A stretch of DNA of 64,000 nucleotides from Janthinobacterium sp. 64 (GTDB taxonomy: Bacteria; Pseudomonadota; Gammaproteobacteria; Burkholderiales; Burkholderiaceae_D), in NCBI RefSeq assembly GCF_002813325.1, contig NZ_PHUG01000001.1, positions 1,550,001 through 1,614,000 of the forward strand, in the 5' to 3' direction. Position 1 is the stretch's first letter. Each line of letters opens with the position of its first letter. This document shows positions 34,764-44,348 of the stretch, piece after piece. The notes under the pieces are model-generated. The model ran no database searches. It worked only from the letters and a program-made list of their open reading frames with translations, and had not been told where the DNA came from. The position numbers and the translations under genes are program-made.

Positions 34764-36168
34764 GCGAATTTCCTCCTTGTGCTGCAGACAGTGGCCGCGC
34801 CGGTGTACGTTGCTGGCCCGGTCCGCCTTGCTCGACGCGCTCGCCTTCATGCGGCTGCGGCCCCACGCGGATCAAGCGCAGCAGGTAGCCGATGCCCGTG
34901 CCAAAGACGGCAAAATAGATGATGACAAAGAACACCAAGGTGATGCCCAGCTGGGTGGCGCCGTGCGCCGAGACGGCGTCTTGCGTGCGCAGCAAGCCGT
35001 GCACGGTCCACGGCTGGCGGCCGACCTCCGTCGTGTACCAGCCGGCCAGCATGGCCACCAGCCCGCTGGGGCCCATCCACAAGGCGCAGCGCAGGAACAG
35101 GCGCGAGCGCCACAGGGTGCCGCGCCAGCGCAGCCACGCACTCCAGATGCCCAGCGCGATCATCAGCATGCCCAGCCCCGCCATGATGCGGAAAGACCAG
35201 AACACGACGGCGGAAGGCGGCCGGTCGCGCGGCGCGAATTCCTTCAAGGCGGGAATCGTGCCATTCCAGTCATGCGCGAGGATCAGGCCGCCCAGGCGCG
35301 GAATTTCCACCTTGTACAGGGTTTCCTCGCGCGCCATGTCGGGCCAGCCGAACAGGATCAGCGGCGTGCCCTCGTCGCCCTTGTTTTCCCAGTGGCCTTC
35401 CATGGCGGCCAGCTTGGCCGGCTGGTGCGCCAGCGTGTTCAAGCCATGCAGGTCGCCGATCACGGCCTGGATGGGCGCGACGATCAGCAGCATCGACAAG
35501 CCCATGCTCATCATCTTGCGGATGGCCGCGTTGTCGTTACCGCGCAGCAAGTGCCAGGCGGCCGATGCCACCACCAGCAGGGCCGTGGCGAGGAAGGCGG
35601 CCACGCTCATGTGCAGCAGCCGGTACGGGAACGAGGGATTGAAGATGACGGCCAGCCAGTCCACGGGCACGACCCTGCCGTCGATGATTTCATGGCCTTG
35701 CGGCGTCTGCATCCAGCTATTCGAGGCGATGATCCACGTGGCGGAAATCAAGGTGCCCAGCGCCACCATGGCCGTGGCGAACATGTGCAGGCCTGGCCCC
35801 ACGCGGTGCCAGCCGAACAGCATCACGCCGAGGAAGCCCGCCTCCAGGAAGAAGGCCGTCAGCACTTCATAGGCCAGCAGCGGGCCCGTGATGCTGCCCG
35901 CGTAATCGGAAAAGAAACTCCAGTTGGTGCCGAACTGGTAAGCCATGACGAGGCCGGAAACGACGCCCATGCCGAAATTGACGGCGAAAATCTTCGACCA
36001 GAAGTGGTACAGGTCGCGGTATACGCCCTCCTGCGTGCGCAGCCACGCCGCCTCCAGCACCGTCAGGTAACTGGCCAGGCCGATGGTGATGGCAGGAAAA
36101 ATGATGTGAAACGAGATGGTGAAGCCGAACTGGACGCGCGCCAGTTCCAGTGCAGTGAGCCCTAGCAT
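34753..36168 (-). CDS. cydA: Cytochrome bd-type quinol oxidase subunit I (CIO type)
   Basis: A 471-aa haem-binding subunit. Conserved pieces include the N-terminal RVQFGFTISFHIIFPAITIG (haem b595 ligand His), ATWIIASNSWMQTPQG, and GRQPW. The Q-loop is short, which is the mark of the cyanide-insensitive (CioA) group rather than E. coli CydA. It heads the operon cydA-cydB-DUF2474, which should support respiration under low O2 or with haem-copper oxidase inhibitors. The upstream region 36169-36325 is AT-richer but I see no clear promoter or ANR box. Confidence 0.93.
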   Translation of the reverse strand: MLGLTALELARVQFGFTISFHIIFPAITIGLASYLTVLEAAWLRTQEGVYRDLYHFWSKIFAVNFGMGVVSGLVMAYQFGTNWSFFSDYAGSITGPLLAYEVLTAFFLEAGFLGVMLFGWHRVGPGLHMFATAMVALGTLISATWIIASNSWMQTPQGHEIIDGRVVPVDWLAVIFNPSFPYRLLHMSVAAFLATALLVVASAAWHLLRGNDNAAIRKMMSMGLSMLLIVAPIQAVIGDLHGLNTLAHQPAKLAAMEGHWENKGDEGTPLILFGWPDMAREETLYKVEIPRLGGLILAHDWNGTIPALKEFAPRDRPPSAVVFWSFRIMAGLGMLMIALGIWSAWLRWRGTLWRSRLFLRCALWMGPSGLVAMLAGWYTTEVGRQPWTVHGLLRTQDAVSAHGATQLGITLVFFVIIYFAVFGTGIGYLLRLIRVGPQPHEGERVEQGGPGQQRTPARPLSAAQGGNSHGH

Positions 36169-36325
36169 ATAACAGCCTTCCCGACGCCTTGCGTCTGTGT
36201 TTTACCCAGGCCTCCACTCTAGGCTTTGCCGGCAAAACATAACAGACTCAGAAATCAGAGAAAACATAGGATCAGTTTGACGTTTTCCGAATGACAAGGT
36301 CAATCTGAGCCGGCGCAAAAACGCC

Positions 36326-37918
36326 TCAGGCAGGCTCGGCGAGGCCCACGCGGTTGCGGCCGTTTTCCTTGGCCACGTACAGGGCCGCGTCGGCCGCCAG
36401 CAGCACGGCGTCCGCACCGAGCACCTTGCCCGCCCCCTGTTCCGACGACACGACACCCAGCGACACCGTGACGGGACCGGCGCCGGGGATCTCGGCGGCG
36501 GCCACCCGGGAGCGCAGGCGCTCGGCCACCTGCAGCGCCACGTCGAGGTCGGCATCGGGCAGCAGCATGATGAATTCATCGCCGCCATTGCGGCACAGCA
36601 CGTCGGCATCGCGCGAGCAGGCGCGCATCAGTTGCGCCAGGCGCAGGATGACTTCATCGCCCACCGCATGGCCCCACTGGTCATTGACTTGCTTGAAATG
36701 GTCGATGTCGATGGCGATGACGGAAAACGGCCGCGCCTGCGCCTGCCAGGCATCGAGCGCCGCCGCCATGCCGCGCCGGTTCGACAGTCCCGTCAGCGGG
36801 TCCGTCTGCACGTCGAATTTCAGCTTGCCGATCTTTTGCTGCAGCAAGGACATGCCCACCAGCAAGGCGCGCTTGATCTGCGCCGCTTCCAGATACCAGG
36901 CGCGGATGCCGCCGATGCGCTCGGACATGCCGGGCGCGTCCATGCGGCTGGCGCTTTCGGCCAGTTGCACCAGGGGCCGTGAAATGAGGCGCGCCAGCCA
37001 CCAGATGAACGGCAGGCTGAGCAAGGCAATGGGCAAGGAATGCCACAGGGTGCTGAGCATCAGCTGGTTCAGCGGCGCCAAAGTGGCGGCCGTGGGCCGC
37101 TGGGCCACGATGCCCCAGCCCGTTGACGGCAGCACGGCATAGCCGGCCAGCATGTCCGTGCCCCGGCTGTTGACGGTGCTGCCGCTGCCGCTTTCCTGGC
37201 GCAGGATGGCGTCGATCACGGTATTCCTGCCGGCCACTTCGCCGACCCGCAAAGGATCGGGGTGGTACAGCAGGCGCCGGCTCTGGTCGACCACATATAA
37301 ATACGAACCATCGCGGTAGTAATGCTGTCCCAGCAAGGTAAACAGGATGTTTTTCTGCTTCAGGTAAATCGAACCGCCCACATAGCCCAGATAGCGTCCG
37401 CCGTGATCGAACACGGGATGGGAAATGAAGACCACCAGGTTGCCCACCGACGACATATACGGCCGGGTGATCAGCGGGCGGCGTTCGCGCAGCGCCAGGC
37501 GCGCCCCTTCCGAAGCCAGTTGGCTGTTCTGCAGGGCCAGCGTCTCGGGCGACACGCCCAGCACCTTGCCCTGCGCATCGACGATCAGGACGGAATTGAA
37601 GCTGTTGGTCTGCCCGCGCAAGCGTTCGACTTCCATCTTGAGGGCAGCCGGATCGTCAAAATGCCGGGGCAGCTGTTCGGCGCTGTAGGCCAGCTGCTGG
37701 CGCGTCGCCAGCAGGAAGTTTTCCGTGCTGCTGGCCAGTTTCAGCGCATACGCGTAGTTCGCCTCCAGGGTCGTATCGATCAGCAACTGGCGCTGCACCT
37801 GATACGTGGCATAAAAGCTGTTAGCCAGGGAGATCACGGCGCTGGTAAACGCCACCAGCACGATCAGACGGCGCAGATTGATGCGCAACAGAGGTTGCGC
37901 CACAGGTTGAAGCGGCAT
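36326..37918 (-). CDS. Membrane diguanylate cyclase with periplasmic Cache sensor
   Basis: A 530-aa inner-membrane c-di-GMP synthase: helix about 16-38, a periplasmic dCache-type domain about 45-285 (with SPETLALQNSQLASEGARLA and GRYLGYVGGSIYL), second helix about 290-312, a HAMP-like linker, and GGDEF about 368-525. The active site is intact (CRNGGDEFIMLL), and the LTGLSNRRGM and IDHFKQVNDQWGHAVGD motifs are present. It is likely transcribed alone. Signal unknown. Confidence 0.92.
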   Translation of the reverse strand: MPLQPVAQPLLRINLRRLIVLVAFTSAVISLANSFYATYQVQRQLLIDTTLEANYAYALKLASSTENFLLATRQQLAYSAEQLPRHFDDPAALKMEVERLRGQTNSFNSVLIVDAQGKVLGVSPETLALQNSQLASEGARLALRERRPLITRPYMSSVGNLVVFISHPVFDHGGRYLGYVGGSIYLKQKNILFTLLGQHYYRDGSYLYVVDQSRRLLYHPDPLRVGEVAGRNTVIDAILRQESGSGSTVNSRGTDMLAGYAVLPSTGWGIVAQRPTAATLAPLNQLMLSTLWHSLPIALLSLPFIWWLARLISRPLVQLAESASRMDAPGMSERIGGIRAWYLEAAQIKRALLVGMSLLQQKIGKLKFDVQTDPLTGLSNRRGMAAALDAWQAQARPFSVIAIDIDHFKQVNDQWGHAVGDEVILRLAQLMRACSRDADVLCRNGGDEFIMLLPDADLDVALQVAERLRSRVAAAEIPGAGPVTVSLGVVSSEQGAGKVLGADAVLLAADAALYVAKENGRNRVGLAEPA

Positions 37919-38045
37919 GGAGGGGACGGGGCAGCGTAGGAATGCGCCTGAAAAAAACGCCCATTATACATGTCCATACAGCAACAAAGTGCCATGAACA
38001 ACGGTTTATTGCCCCATTTGTCCCCACCCGACAAGCCTGGGCCAT

Positions 38046-38603
38046 TCAGGCATGCACGGCGTGCTTGCGTACCCAGTCCGCGTAGCGCTGCATCCAGCCC
38101 TGGAAGAAACCCAGGCTGGCCGGACCGATGCCGCCATGCTCGTCGAACAGGCCATCCTTGGCCTGGATGAACATCTCGGGCTGGTTCAGCAGCGGCACGT
38201 CCAGGTAAGCGAGCACATTGCGCAAATGCTGCTGCGCCAGCGCCGTGCCCGTGGCGCCGACGGACACGCCCAGCACGGCGCCCGGCTTGCCGCCCCACAC
38301 GCTCTGGCCATACGGACGCGAACCGTGGTCGAGGGCGTTTTTCAGCACACCGGGGATCGAGCGGTTGTATTCGGGCGTCAGGAACAGCAAGGCTTGCGAG
38401 GCAGCGATTTCCGATTTCAGGCGCAACACCTGTTCGGCCTGCGCGCCATCGTCATCCTGGTTGTACAGCGGCAAGTCGCCGATCTCAATGTGCTTGAAGG
38501 AAAACTCGGGCGGCGCCAGCTTGATGATGGCGTCGGCCAGCTTGCGGTTGAAGGAATCCTTGCGCAGGCTGCCGACGATGATTGCGACTTGATATTGGCT
38601 CAT
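38046..38603 (-). CDS. NADPH-dependent FMN reductase / quinone reductase
   Basis: A 185-aa flavodoxin-fold enzyme. The FMN phosphate loop is IVGSLRKDSFNRKLA, and the isoalloxazine-binding PEYNRSIPGVLKNALDH motif is conserved. It matches the ChrR/YieF and NAD(P)H:quinone reductase group, which reduce quinones, chromate or azo dyes. Its ATG at 38603 is preceded by GGGGA. The upstream spacer holds a 103-bp palindromic element. Confidence 0.9.
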   Translation of the reverse strand: MSQYQVAIIVGSLRKDSFNRKLADAIIKLAPPEFSFKHIEIGDLPLYNQDDDGAQAEQVLRLKSEIAASQALLFLTPEYNRSIPGVLKNALDHGSRPYGQSVWGGKPGAVLGVSVGATGTALAQQHLRNVLAYLDVPLLNQPEMFIQAKDGLFDEHGGIGPASLGFFQGWMQRYADWVRKHAVHA

Positions 38604-38707
38604 GAAAATCCCCGATGATGGTTGAAAAAAAGCCCTGAGGTGCGATGCACGTCAGGGCTATCTTGCCACACAATCATCGGTTTTGCGCTGCCTTAGCGTG
38701 CGAAACC

Positions 38708-38810
38708 AGCGCACCTGAAAAAATGCTCAGGGCTAGGCGCCTTGCCGAAGACAGTACGAATGTACGGCAAGGCAAGGCAACAACGCCATGGGCGTTTTGG
38801 CAGGTGCGCT
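38708..38810. repeat. REP-like imperfect 103-bp palindrome at the end of alr
   Basis: Outer arms AGCGCACCTG (38708-38717) and CAGGTGCGCT (38801-38810) are perfectly complementary, as are the inner arms GCCTTGCCG (38739-38747) and CGGCAAGGC (38765-38773). The stretches between them pair imperfectly, and several mismatches are U-G wobbles on plus-strand RNA only (they would be A/C on the minus strand). The right arm reaches into the alr stop codon. This looks like a member of a dispersed intergenic palindrome family. Confidence 0.7.
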
Positions 38811-39930
38811 AACGTGCCAATCCCTGGTATTCGCGATAATAGCGCCCGCCCAGATTGGTCAATACCTCGTAGCCGATGGTATTGGCCATGGCCGCGACGG
38901 CATCGACCGGGTGTTCCGCGCAAATCAGGTCGACCAGGCTGCCCGGCACGACGCGCTCTTCGGCGATGGCGCTGACGTCCAGGGTGATGGAATCCATGGA
39001 AATAGCGCCGATCTGCGGCACTTTCACGCCATCGACGATGGCCAGGCCCTGGTTGCTCATGCTGCGCAGCCAGCCATCGGCATAGCCGACGGAAACAGTG
39101 GCCACCTGGCGCGGCTCGCTGGCCGTGTAGCGGCGGCTGTAGCCCACGTGGTCGCCGGCGGCGATCGTGCGCGTCTGCAGCACCTTGCCTTGCAGGCGCA
39201 CCACGGAGCGCAGGGGATTCGGTTCGCCGCCCTGCGGCCCGATGCCGTACAGGGCCGCGCCTGGGCGCACCAGGTCGAAGTGATAGTCGGGCGACAAGAA
39301 GATGCCCGAGGAATTGGCCAGGCTGGCGCGGTACTGCGGCAAACGGGCGCGGATGGCGATGAAACGGGCCAGCTGCTCGCCATTCATGGGGTTGCTGCGC
39401 TCGTCGGCGCACGCCAGGTGGCTCATGAGGTAGCGTACGTTGATGCCATCGAGAAAGTGTGCATCCAGCAGCCAGGCGTCGATTTCCTGCGGCGACAGGC
39501 CCATGCGCGACATACCCGTGTCCACCTGCACGATGGCGTCCAGGGTTTTCCCCAATGCCTTGGCATGCGCGCGCCAGCCAGCCACCTGCGGCTCGCTGTT
39601 GAGCACTGGCGTCAAACCATGGGCCGTGAATTCGCCTTCCGTATCGACGGGCGGGCCGTGCAGCACGAAGATGGCCGCGTCCGGCGCCACGTGCGGGCGC
39701 AGGCTGATGCCCTCTTCCAGATGCGCCACAAAAAAGTGCCGGCAACCTTCTTCATACAGGGCCGCGCCCACTTGCGCGGCGCCCAGGCCATACGCGTCGG
39801 ATTTGACGACGGCCGAGCAGGCAGCCGGGTGCGCCTTGTCGCGCAGCAAGCGGTAGTTGGCGCGCACGGCATCGAGGTCCACCGTCAGGATGGCGCCGCT
39901 ACGTTCCTTTGGAGGCATGCTGGCCGCCAT
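38809..39930 (-). CDS. alr: Alanine racemase (catabolic, DadX type)
   Basis: A 373-aa PLP enzyme converting L- and D-alanine. The PLP lysine lies in AVVKSDAYGLGA near residue 43, and the second catalytic Tyr in the C-terminal half (HVGYSRRYTA); QVDTGMSRMG is also conserved. It begins one base after dadA, so with dadA it forms the catabolic pair for L-alanine degradation through D-alanine; dadX would be the functional name. A start at MPPKER four residues later is possible. Confidence 0.93.
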   Translation of the reverse strand: MAASMPPKERSGAILTVDLDAVRANYRLLRDKAHPAACSAVVKSDAYGLGAAQVGAALYEEGCRHFFVAHLEEGISLRPHVAPDAAIFVLHGPPVDTEGEFTAHGLTPVLNSEPQVAGWRAHAKALGKTLDAIVQVDTGMSRMGLSPQEIDAWLLDAHFLDGINVRYLMSHLACADERSNPMNGEQLARFIAIRARLPQYRASLANSSGIFLSPDYHFDLVRPGAALYGIGPQGGEPNPLRSVVRLQGKVLQTRTIAAGDHVGYSRRYTASEPRQVATVSVGYADGWLRSMSNQGLAIVDGVKVPQIGAISMDSITLDVSAIAEERVVPGSLVDLICAEHPVDAVAAMANTIGYEVLTNLGGRYYREYQGLAR

Positions 39931-39931
39931 C

Positions 39932-41221
39932 TCAGGCTCCCGCGTATTGCAGTTTGCCCTGGCCCTGCGCGCCGCTGTAGCGGCTGACGGACAGGTCGTC
40001 GGCCAAAATCGCCGGCTTTTTCGACGACATCAGGTCGGCCAGCAATTGCGCCGAGCCGCAGGACATGGTCCAGCCCAGGGTGCCGTGGCCCGTGTTGAGG
40101 AACAGGTTGCGCAGCGGCGTGCGGCCGACGATCGGCGTGCCGTCCGGCGTCATCGGGCGCAAGCCCGTCCAGAAAGTCGCTTCCGCCGTGTTGCCGCCGC
40201 CGGGGAACAGGTCGTTGACGACCATTTCCAGGGTTTCGCGGCGGCGCGGGTTCAGGTTCAGGTTGTAGCCGGCGATTTCCGCCATGCCGCCCACGCGGAT
40301 GCGGTCGTCGAAACGGGTCACGGCAATTTTGTAGGTTTCATCGAGGATGGTCGACACGGGCGCCTTGGCCGCGTTGACGATAGGCACGGTGATCGAATAG
40401 CCCTTCAATGGATACACGGGAATATCGAGCAATGGCTTCATGAAACCCGTCGAGTAGGAACCGAGCGCCACCACATAGGAATCGGCCTTGACGATTTCCG
40501 CGCCGCACTGCACGCCAGCGATGTCGTCGCCCTGCGTCAGCAAGGCATCGATGGACACGCCATAGCGGAACTTCACGCCCAGCGCCTCGGCCATTTCCGA
40601 CAGGCGCGTTGTAAACAGCTGGCAATCGCCCGTTTCATCGTTGGGCAGGCGCAGGCCGCCGAACAGTTTATCCTTGACCGCTTCCAGGGCCGGCTCGGCG
40701 CGCGACAGCTCGTTGCGCTGCAGTACTTCATACGGCACACCAGCGTCTTTCAACACTTCGATATCCTTGGCGGCGTCGTTGTATTGCTTTTCGGTGCGGA
40801 ACAATTGCATCGTGCCTTGCTGGCGGCCTTCATAGGTGATGCCGGCCTCGGCGCGCAGCACCTTGAAGCAGTCGCGGCTGTACTCGGCCAGGCGCACCAT
40901 GCGTTCCTTGTTCACGGCATACGCTTCCGGTGTGCAATTACGCAACATCTGCCACATCCATTTGAGCTGGGCGGCGCTGCCGTCGAGCGAGATGGCCAGC
41001 GGCGCGTGGCGCTGCATCATCCACTTCACGGCTTTCAGGGGAATGCCGGGCGCAGCCCATGGCGAAGCGTAGCCGGGCGAGATCTGCCCCGCATTCGCGA
41101 AGCTGGTTTCCAGTGCCGGGCCTGGCTGGCGGTCGATGACGGTCACCTCATGTCCTGCCTTGGCCAGATAGTAAGCACTGGTGACGCCGATGACGCCGCT
41201 ACCCAGAATCACGATACGCAT
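39932..41221 (-). CDS. dadA: D-amino acid dehydrogenase small subunit
   Basis: A 429-aa membrane-associated flavoprotein that oxidises D-alanine to pyruvate and feeds the quinone pool. The FAD motif is [20 protein letters not shown] at the N-terminus; [19 protein letters not shown] is the family signature. GAGGAAACT precedes the ATG. It is divergent from an Lrp-type regulator gene across 105 bp and is followed by alr in the same operon. Confidence 0.95.
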   Translation of the reverse strand: MRIVILGSGVIGVTSAYYLAKAGHEVTVIDRQPGPALETSFANAGQISPGYASPWAAPGIPLKAVKWMMQRHAPLAISLDGSAAQLKWMWQMLRNCTPEAYAVNKERMVRLAEYSRDCFKVLRAEAGITYEGRQQGTMQLFRTEKQYNDAAKDIEVLKDAGVPYEVLQRNELSRAEPALEAVKDKLFGGLRLPNDETGDCQLFTTRLSEMAEALGVKFRYGVSIDALLTQGDDIAGVQCGAEIVKADSYVVALGSYSTGFMKPLLDIPVYPLKGYSITVPIVNAAKAPVSTILDETYKIAVTRFDDRIRVGGMAEIAGYNLNLNPRRRETLEMVVNDLFPGGGNTAEATFWTGLRPMTPDGTPIVGRTPLRNLFLNTGHGTLGWTMSCGSAQLLADLMSSKKPAILADDLSVSRYSGAQGQGKLQYAGA

Positions 41222-41326
41222 AGTTTCCTCATTATATTTTTTAGGCTATTGCCAGATTAACCGCTATCATATTGGGAAAGAGCCAGTATTTGTTCACGTA
41301 TAAATCGAGATATTCAGCAATAAATC

Positions 41327-41827
41327 ATGAGAATCCTTAAAGAATCGGCACGTGGCCTCGACAAGCTGGATCGCCACATCCTGCGCATCCTGCAACAGGA
41401 TGGCCGCATCTCGATGAAAGACCTCGGTGAACAGGTGGGACTGTCGATCACGCCCTGCATCGAGCGGGTCAAGCGCATGGAGCGCGACGGCGTCATCACG
41501 GGCTACCATGCCAAGGTGAACCCGGCCGCGCTGGGCGCCAAGCTGCTCGTCTTTGTAGAGATTACTCTCAATCAAAAGTCGGCGTCCGCCTTCGAACAAT
41601 TCCGCCGCGAAGTGTTGCAAATTCCCGAAGTGCAGGAATGCCACCTGGTATCGGGCGACTTCGATTACCTGATCAAGGCGCGCATCCATGAAATGGCCGA
41701 GTACCGCAAACTGCTGGGCGACATGCTGCTGCAGCTGCCCGGCGCCGCGCAATCGAAAAGCTATGTGGTGATGGAAGAAATCAAGGAAACCCTGGCGCTC
41801 TCGACCGACGTATTGCAGAGCCGCTAA
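41327..41827 (+). CDS. Lrp/AsnC-family regulator, likely activator of dadA-alr
   Basis: A 166-aa regulator: helix-turn-helix about 10-60 (LDKLDRHILRILQQDGRISM, then LSITPCIERVKRME) and a RAM/AsnC ligand-binding domain about 75-155 (with HLVSGDFDYLIKA). It is divergent from dadA, the standard arrangement for a dedicated Lrp-like controller (DadR) of alanine catabolism. The shared intergenic region is AT-rich (41222-41326), suitable for Lrp binding. The start codon has only a weak ribosome binding site. Confidence 0.9.
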   Translation: MRILKESARGLDKLDRHILRILQQDGRISMKDLGEQVGLSITPCIERVKRMERDGVITGYHAKVNPAALGAKLLVFVEITLNQKSASAFEQFRREVLQIPEVQECHLVSGDFDYLIKARIHEMAEYRKLLGDMLLQLPGAAQSKSYVVMEEIKETLALSTDVLQSR

Positions 41828-41975
41828 AGGTAGCACCAGCCAGCACCAAAGGCATCATTTTGTGCGCCTTTGTATAATCTTGTAGCACTTTGCCTGGTTC
41901 GCAAGCACACTCCTCTCCTGACATCACGCCCGTCCCCTCTGAGATTGGAAGCAGTGATGCACATTGGGAGTCCGT

Positions 41976-42323
41976 ATGAACACATTGATAAAACTGGCAG
42001 CTTCCTGCCTCGCGGGCCTGGCCGTGGCCATGTGCACCGCCAGTGAATACAAAGTCAACCGCGCGCCCGACAATGGCGCCATCTATCAGAACATCAAGGT
42101 CGGCAAGACCACCCGCCTCGACCTCGACGCGGCCCTGGGCAATGCCACCGTCGTCAGCTTCGATCCCGGCTATGAAGTCTGGGTCTACAAGAACCAGCTG
42201 CAAACCCCCGCGGTAACGCGGCTACTCCCCCTGCTGGGCGAAAAAGGCACGCGCGAAGTGGCCGTCATGTTCGACCAGGCGGGTATCGTCAGGAAATTCC
42301 GGATACACGAGCCGCGCAAGTAG
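41976..42323 (+). CDS. Small exported BamE/SmpA-like protein
   Basis: A 115-aa protein with a signal peptide (LIKLAASCLAGLAVAMC) and a mature domain of the SmpA/OmlA (BamE-like) type: IYQNIKVGKTTRLDLDAALG followed by DPGYEVWVYK. The Cys after VAM is in lipobox position, but Met at -1 is atypical, so lipidation is uncertain. It is not the housekeeping BamE judging by its truncated C-terminus. The ATG at 41976 was chosen; a TTG at 41964 in frame would add four residues. Confidence 0.72.
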   Translation: MNTLIKLAASCLAGLAVAMCTASEYKVNRAPDNGAIYQNIKVGKTTRLDLDAALGNATVVSFDPGYEVWVYKNQLQTPAVTRLLPLLGEKGTREVAVMFDQAGIVRKFRIHEPRK

Positions 42324-42400
42324 GCCGCGCAGGCACGCCACGGGGACGCGCCCGCCGCGTCCTCTTGTTCTACACTGGCGTTTTATGCTCCGGTGCCACC

Positions 42401-43261
42401 ATGCAATTACCCGCAAGCCTCGCCCATATCACGACGGAACAAGACTGGCAACATACGACAGCGTATCCACCGCTCGGATTTATCCCGTTTGCCGAAGGCG
42501 CGCTGGGCAATGGCGACACCTTCGGCCTGTACTGGCCCATCGGGCGCGAAGCGAGCGAGCCCATCGTCGTCGAGACCTGGCACGACGAGTGGCGCCTCCA
42601 GCCGCACTTTTCCAGCCTGGCGGCCTTCCTGCAAGCCCACGCGGCAGCGGAAGACGAGTATGTCGGCACGCCATCGCTGGCCGACGACCCCGCCTCGCCG
42701 CGCGCCGCCTTCCTGGAAGCCAGGGAACAGATCGCGCAGCGCAACCCAGCGGCGGCCATCGCCCTGCTGGAAGCGGCGCTGGCCATCGTGCCCGAATATA
42801 CGGACGCGCTGGTGCTGCTGCATGGCCAGTATGTGCGTGCGGGAAGAATCGATGCCGCCGTCAGGGTGGCCATCCAGGCCACCATCTCGCCGCCGTCCTT
42901 TGGCGGCCCGCCCCTGAAAGCCTTGCAATGGCTGCGCACGCAGGCGGTGCCGGACGGGGAACCTGACCCCATCTGGCGCACCTGCGGGCAGTTTTCGTTC
43001 CACTTTGGCGGCAGCAAGGAAAATGGGGATTACCCCGTGCTGCGGGCCGCCATCGACACTTATCTGGAACAAGGCAAGCATGTTGCTGCCTCGACCCTGA
43101 TGCAGACGTATGCGGAACTGATGAGCGCGGAAACCGTGTCCTTCCAGGAACGCTACGCCTTCGAGCCAGCCGCTTACATTGCGCGGCAAATCGCCGTCAG
43201 CGCGCAGCTGCCGCAAGGCAGCCGCGACCCTGCCATGCTATGGTCAGGCGGCCTGGCCTGA
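42401..43261 (+). CDS. SMI1/KNR4 (SUKH)-like protein with TPR-like segment
   Basis: A 286-aa soluble protein. Residues about 22-85 (PPLGFIPFAEGALGNGDTFG, then VVETWHDEWRLQPHFSSLAAF) match the SUKH fold used by many toxin-immunity proteins. Residues about 105-165 (AREQIAQRNPAAAIALLEAA, then YVRAGRIDAAVRVAIQA) look like tetratricopeptide-type helical pairs. No toxin gene is adjacent. The ATG at 42401 fits the domain; an in-frame ATG at 42365 adds 12 residues. Its last 18 bases overlap the convergent GlxA-type gene. Confidence 0.7.
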   Translation: MQLPASLAHITTEQDWQHTTAYPPLGFIPFAEGALGNGDTFGLYWPIGREASEPIVVETWHDEWRLQPHFSSLAAFLQAHAAAEDEYVGTPSLADDPASPRAAFLEAREQIAQRNPAAAIALLEAALAIVPEYTDALVLLHGQYVRAGRIDAAVRVAIQATISPPSFGGPPLKALQWLRTQAVPDGEPDPIWRTCGQFSFHFGGSKENGDYPVLRAAIDTYLEQGKHVAASTLMQTYAELMSAETVSFQERYAFEPAAYIARQIAVSAQLPQGSRDPAMLWSGGLA

Positions 43262-44236
43262 CTGCTGCCGGAACAGCTTGCGATACGCCGACGGCGACGT
43301 CTGCAAGTTGGCCCGGAAATGCTGGCGCAGCGACAACGCCGTGCCGAAACCGGCCTCTTGCGCCACGACATCGATCGAGGCCGCGCTCTTTTCCAGCATG
43401 CCTTGCGCATGCGCAAGACGCTGGTTCAGCAGCCATTGCTTGAAGGACGTACCCGTGGCCTGGCGGAAATGGCGCGTAAAGTTGCGCCGGCTCATGGCGG
43501 CCTGTTCGGCCAGTGCGTCGATGCTGTGCGCCTGGCCCAGGCTGGCCGTCACGCAGGCCAGCACCTCGGCAAAGCGCCCTTCGCTGCCGGACACGGGCAA
43601 GGGACGCGCGATGAATTGCGCCTGCCCGCCCTGGCGGTGCGGCGCCACCAGCAGGCGGCGCGCCACGCGGTTCGCCACCTCGGCGCCCGCCAGCTGGCGC
43701 AGCAGGTACAGACAGCAATCGAGGCCGGCCGCCACGCCGGCCGACGTCAGCACGGCGCCATCGTCCACGTACAGCACTTCCCGGTCCACCCTGACCCTGG
43801 GATAGCGGGCCGCCAGCCGGTCCGCCATGCCCCAGTGCGTGGCCGCGCTCTTGCCATCCAACAAGCCTGCCTGCGCCAGCGGAAACGCGCCCAGGCACAG
43901 GCCCACCATGCGCGCGCCGCGCCCACTGGCCGCCTGCAATGCCGCGACCAGCGGCGCCGCCGCATCGCGGCAATCGTCGTGCCAGGCCGGCATGATGACG
44001 ATATCGGCGCCTTCCAGCCCTTCCAGGCCGAACTCGGGCGTGATGGAAAAGCCGGCCGCCGTGCGCAACGGTGCGGGATCGGCGGCGCACACGCGCACGT
44101 GGAAAGGCGGCAGATCGGCCTCGTCCGTCTGGGCGCCAAACACGAGGCAAGGCACGGACAGGTGAAACGGCGTCATGCCGTCGAAGGCGATCACGGCGAT
44201 GCACAAGGGAGCGGCAAGGGCAAGAGTAGTAGTCAT
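43244..44236 (-). CDS. GlxA/FtrA-type transcriptional regulator (DJ-1/PfpI + AraC HTH)
   Basis: A 330-aa regulator with an N-terminal class-I-glutamine-amidotransferase/DJ-1-like domain (about 12-185, nucleophile-elbow motif MVGLCLGAFPLAQAG) and a C-terminal AraC helix-turn-helix pair (about 225-325: IDALAEQAAMSRRNFTRHFR and IDVVAQEAGFGTALSLRQHF). Such regulators often control a neighbouring catabolic gene; here the divergent isochorismatase-like gene at 44349 is the obvious target. Confidence 0.9.
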   Translation of the reverse strand: MTTTLALAAPLCIAVIAFDGMTPFHLSVPCLVFGAQTDEADLPPFHVRVCAADPAPLRTAAGFSITPEFGLEGLEGADIVIMPAWHDDCRDAAAPLVAALQAASGRGARMVGLCLGAFPLAQAGLLDGKSAATHWGMADRLAARYPRVRVDREVLYVDDGAVLTSAGVAAGLDCCLYLLRQLAGAEVANRVARRLLVAPHRQGGQAQFIARPLPVSGSEGRFAEVLACVTASLGQAHSIDALAEQAAMSRRNFTRHFRQATGTSFKQWLLNQRLAHAQGMLEKSAASIDVVAQEAGFGTALSLRQHFRANLQTSPSAYRKLFRQQSGQAA

Positions 44237-44348
44237 GGCCCGATTTTATCGCACATAGGCCTTCGGGCCACTTTTTATTTCAATCACGCGGCCTGAGAAT
44301 GGCGTTATCGAGGAGCTGTTTCCCCTTTCAACCATTCAGGAGTCACGC

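Noticed and set aside
41231..41236. TATAAT upstream of dadA as a -10 box
   Set aside because: It is only about 10 bases from the ATG and would overlap the ribosome binding site; no fitting -35 was found.
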